A stretch of DNA of 35,288 nt from an uncultured Burkholderiales bacterium. GTDB lineage: Bacteria > Pseudomonadota > Gammaproteobacteria > Burkholderiales > Burkholderiaceae_C. The stretch spans positions 1 through 35,288 of the forward strand of contig CAILYC010000060.1 in NCBI GenBank assembly GCA_903838355.1, in the 5' to 3' direction. Numbering within the stretch: the stretch's first letter is position 1; each line of letters starts with the position of its first letter. Below, in pieces: positions 34,322-35,288 of the stretch. The notes below the pieces were generated by a model. The model was not told the origin of the DNA. It did no database searches and saw only the letters and a program-made list of their open reading frames with translations. The translations under genes and the position numbers were made by a program.

Positions 34322-35288
34322 TTACGACCCAGATTTTGTTGTACCGTTTGTAGGGGCGCTTGTACTATTGGCTCCAGAAGATGTTGAACTCGGAGGCGTA
34401 GAAGCTGATGCTGAATTGCTTGTACTATTAGATCCAGAGGTTGTCTGACCTGAAGGAGTAGAACCGGATGAAGAGTTGCCAGGATTATTCGATCCAGAAG
34501 GTGGCGGACCCGAAGGTGCAGAACCGGATGTAGAGTTGCCGGAATTATTAGTTCCAGAAGGTGGCGGGCCCGAAGGTGCAGAACCGGATGTAGAGTTGCT
34601 GGAATTATTAGATCCAGAAGTGGATGAAACCGAAGAAGATGTAGAAGAGCCTGGTGAGCTATTTGAGCCCCCTTGACTGCTACTCGATGTTGGTGAGCCA
34701 TTTCCGGTGGACGAATTTGTTGAACCGGAGGAACCAGATCCAGGTGTGGAGCCAGAGAAAGGAGCAGTAGACCCACCTAAGTACTGATTGTTATTAAAAC
34801 TACCCGATGAGCTTGTACGGAAATAAGGAATAGAGTTTACCTTACCGATGTAAGCACCTTTTGCCAAAATATTTAATGTCGGAATTGTGACTGTAGGCAT
34901 CAATTCTGGGACAAAGTTTTTCACAGTATGCGCATGCAAATGATAGCCTATCAAAATGCCGCTAGCGTCATTGTGATTGTGTCCTCCGAAACTATCCAAA
35001 GCAGTAGTGTAACCAAGCATAGAAGTATCAGTGGTTCTATAAATACCAAATAGCGCCAATCCATCGTAAGTAAAACCAATTATGGGGGGGTGTTGTTTAG
35101 ATAAATAATCGGAATCGTTGTAGATGCCCATACCATAACCTGACTGATAAGCATCAAAGTGACAATGCGGGCCTCCACCACCTTGGCCAACATGGCAACC
35201 GGTCGCGGATAGTTCACCAGCAGTATTTGAAGGCACTTCTTGATTGTTATACACTGGGAATATTGTCGCACCATTAATAAGAATACCA
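34322..35288 (-). CDS. YHYH-family secreted protein with Ser/Pro/Gly repeat tail (5' end outside window)
   Basis: The frame is open to the window edge, so the N-terminus is missing; an internal GTG at 35254 is not the start because the upstream residues GILINGATIFPV fit the family. The visible part starts with the YHYH domain: GGGGPHCHFDAYQSGYGMGI, IIGFTYDGLALFGIY, then FGGHNHN and GYHLHAH, the His-rich motif that names the family. Its function is not known to me; the histidines suggest metal binding. The last 150 residues are low-complexity Ser/Gly/Asn/Pro, including 20-residue repeats of the type SNSTSGSAPSGPPPSG. Such a tail suggests an extracellular or cell-surface protein. The region is AT-rich relative to the rest of the window, which supports transfer. 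Confidence 0.75.
   Translation of the reverse strand, partial: GILINGATIFPVYNNQEVPSNTAGELSATGCHVGQGGGGPHCHFDAYQSGYGMGIYNDSDYLSKQHPPIIGFTYDGLALFGIYRTTDTSMLGYTTALDSFGGHNHNDASGILIGYHLHAHTVKNFVPELMPTVTIPTLNILAKGAYIGKVNSIPYFRTSSSGSFNNNQYLGGSTAPFSGSTPGSGSSGSTNSSTGNGSPTSSSSQGGSNSSPGSSTSSSVSSTSGSNNSSNSTSGSAPSGPPPSGTNNSGNSTSGSAPSGPPPSGSNNPGNSSSGSTPSGQTTSGSNSTSNSASASTPPSSTSSGANSTSAPTNGTTKSGS
34371..34610. repeat. 60-bp tandem repeats, four units, in the YHYH gene
   Basis: Four head-to-tail 60-bp units start at 34371, 34431, 34491 and 34551, each beginning GNTCCAGA and ending near TTATT. The two central units (34491-34610) are almost identical and the outer ones have drifted. A partial unit follows at 34611. 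They encode 20-residue repeats, so copy number may change without loss of frame. Confidence 0.9.

Noticed and set aside
34306..34776. Minus-strand frame with a repeating Leu/His/Pro protein over the YHYH tail
   Set aside because: It is the out-of-frame reading of the same 60-bp repeats. The YHYH frame carries a recognisable domain and runs on to the window edge, so this one is a shadow.

Overview
The window looks like chromosome of a betaproteobacterium of the order Burkholderiales, probably Comamonadaceae-like. The main reason is the unbroken minus-strand order rimP-nusA-infB-rbfA-truB-typA, together with a LivHMGF-type transporter, a FabI enoyl-ACP reductase and an LdcA-like basic amino acid decarboxylase. 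This is a judgement from gene content and protein style; no search was run.

Layout. (1) 1-6617 is accessory DNA. It holds the 3' end of one IS66-family element (right end at 401), a minus-strand lipoprotein of the alpha/beta-hydrolase-domain type, a small divergent membrane-anchored protein, and a complete second IS66 element (4048-6617; tnpA, tnpB, tnpC). (2) 6672-15554 is the translation and transcription operon on the minus strand: rimP, nusA, infB, rbfA, truB, typA. Its leader carries a strong intrinsic terminator hairpin (15695-15726), probably an attenuator. (3) 16550-19911 is a tightly coupled plus-strand livHMGF operon for branched-chain or other amino acids, with no binding-protein gene beside it. 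(4) 19931-27015 is a convergent minus-strand peptide transporter of Yej/Opp type: an oversized binding protein with a C-terminal membrane anchor, two permeases and a fused double ATPase. (5) 27156-29915 encodes a TonB-dependent receptor on the minus strand. (6) 30197-31012 is fabI on the plus strand, convergent with an Orn/Lys/Arg decarboxylase (31176-33449). (7) 33541-33631 is tRNA-Ser(GGA) with its own promoter and terminator. (8) From about 33670 the DNA becomes visibly AT-rich. It contains what looks like a degenerate type I-F mini-CRISPR (two 28-base repeats around exactly one 32-base spacer, 34143-34230) and the 3' part of a secreted YHYH-family protein with 60-bp tandem repeats.

How the parts work together: the rimP-typA block makes ribosome-maturation, transcription-elongation and translation-initiation factors in one transcript. 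The Liv and Yej-like systems import amino acids and peptides. The decarboxylase could use imported or endogenous basic amino acids. The most unusual item is the solitary I-F-like repeat pair: no cas gene is visible in the window, and each repeat resembles the canonical I-F repeat more than it resembles the other.
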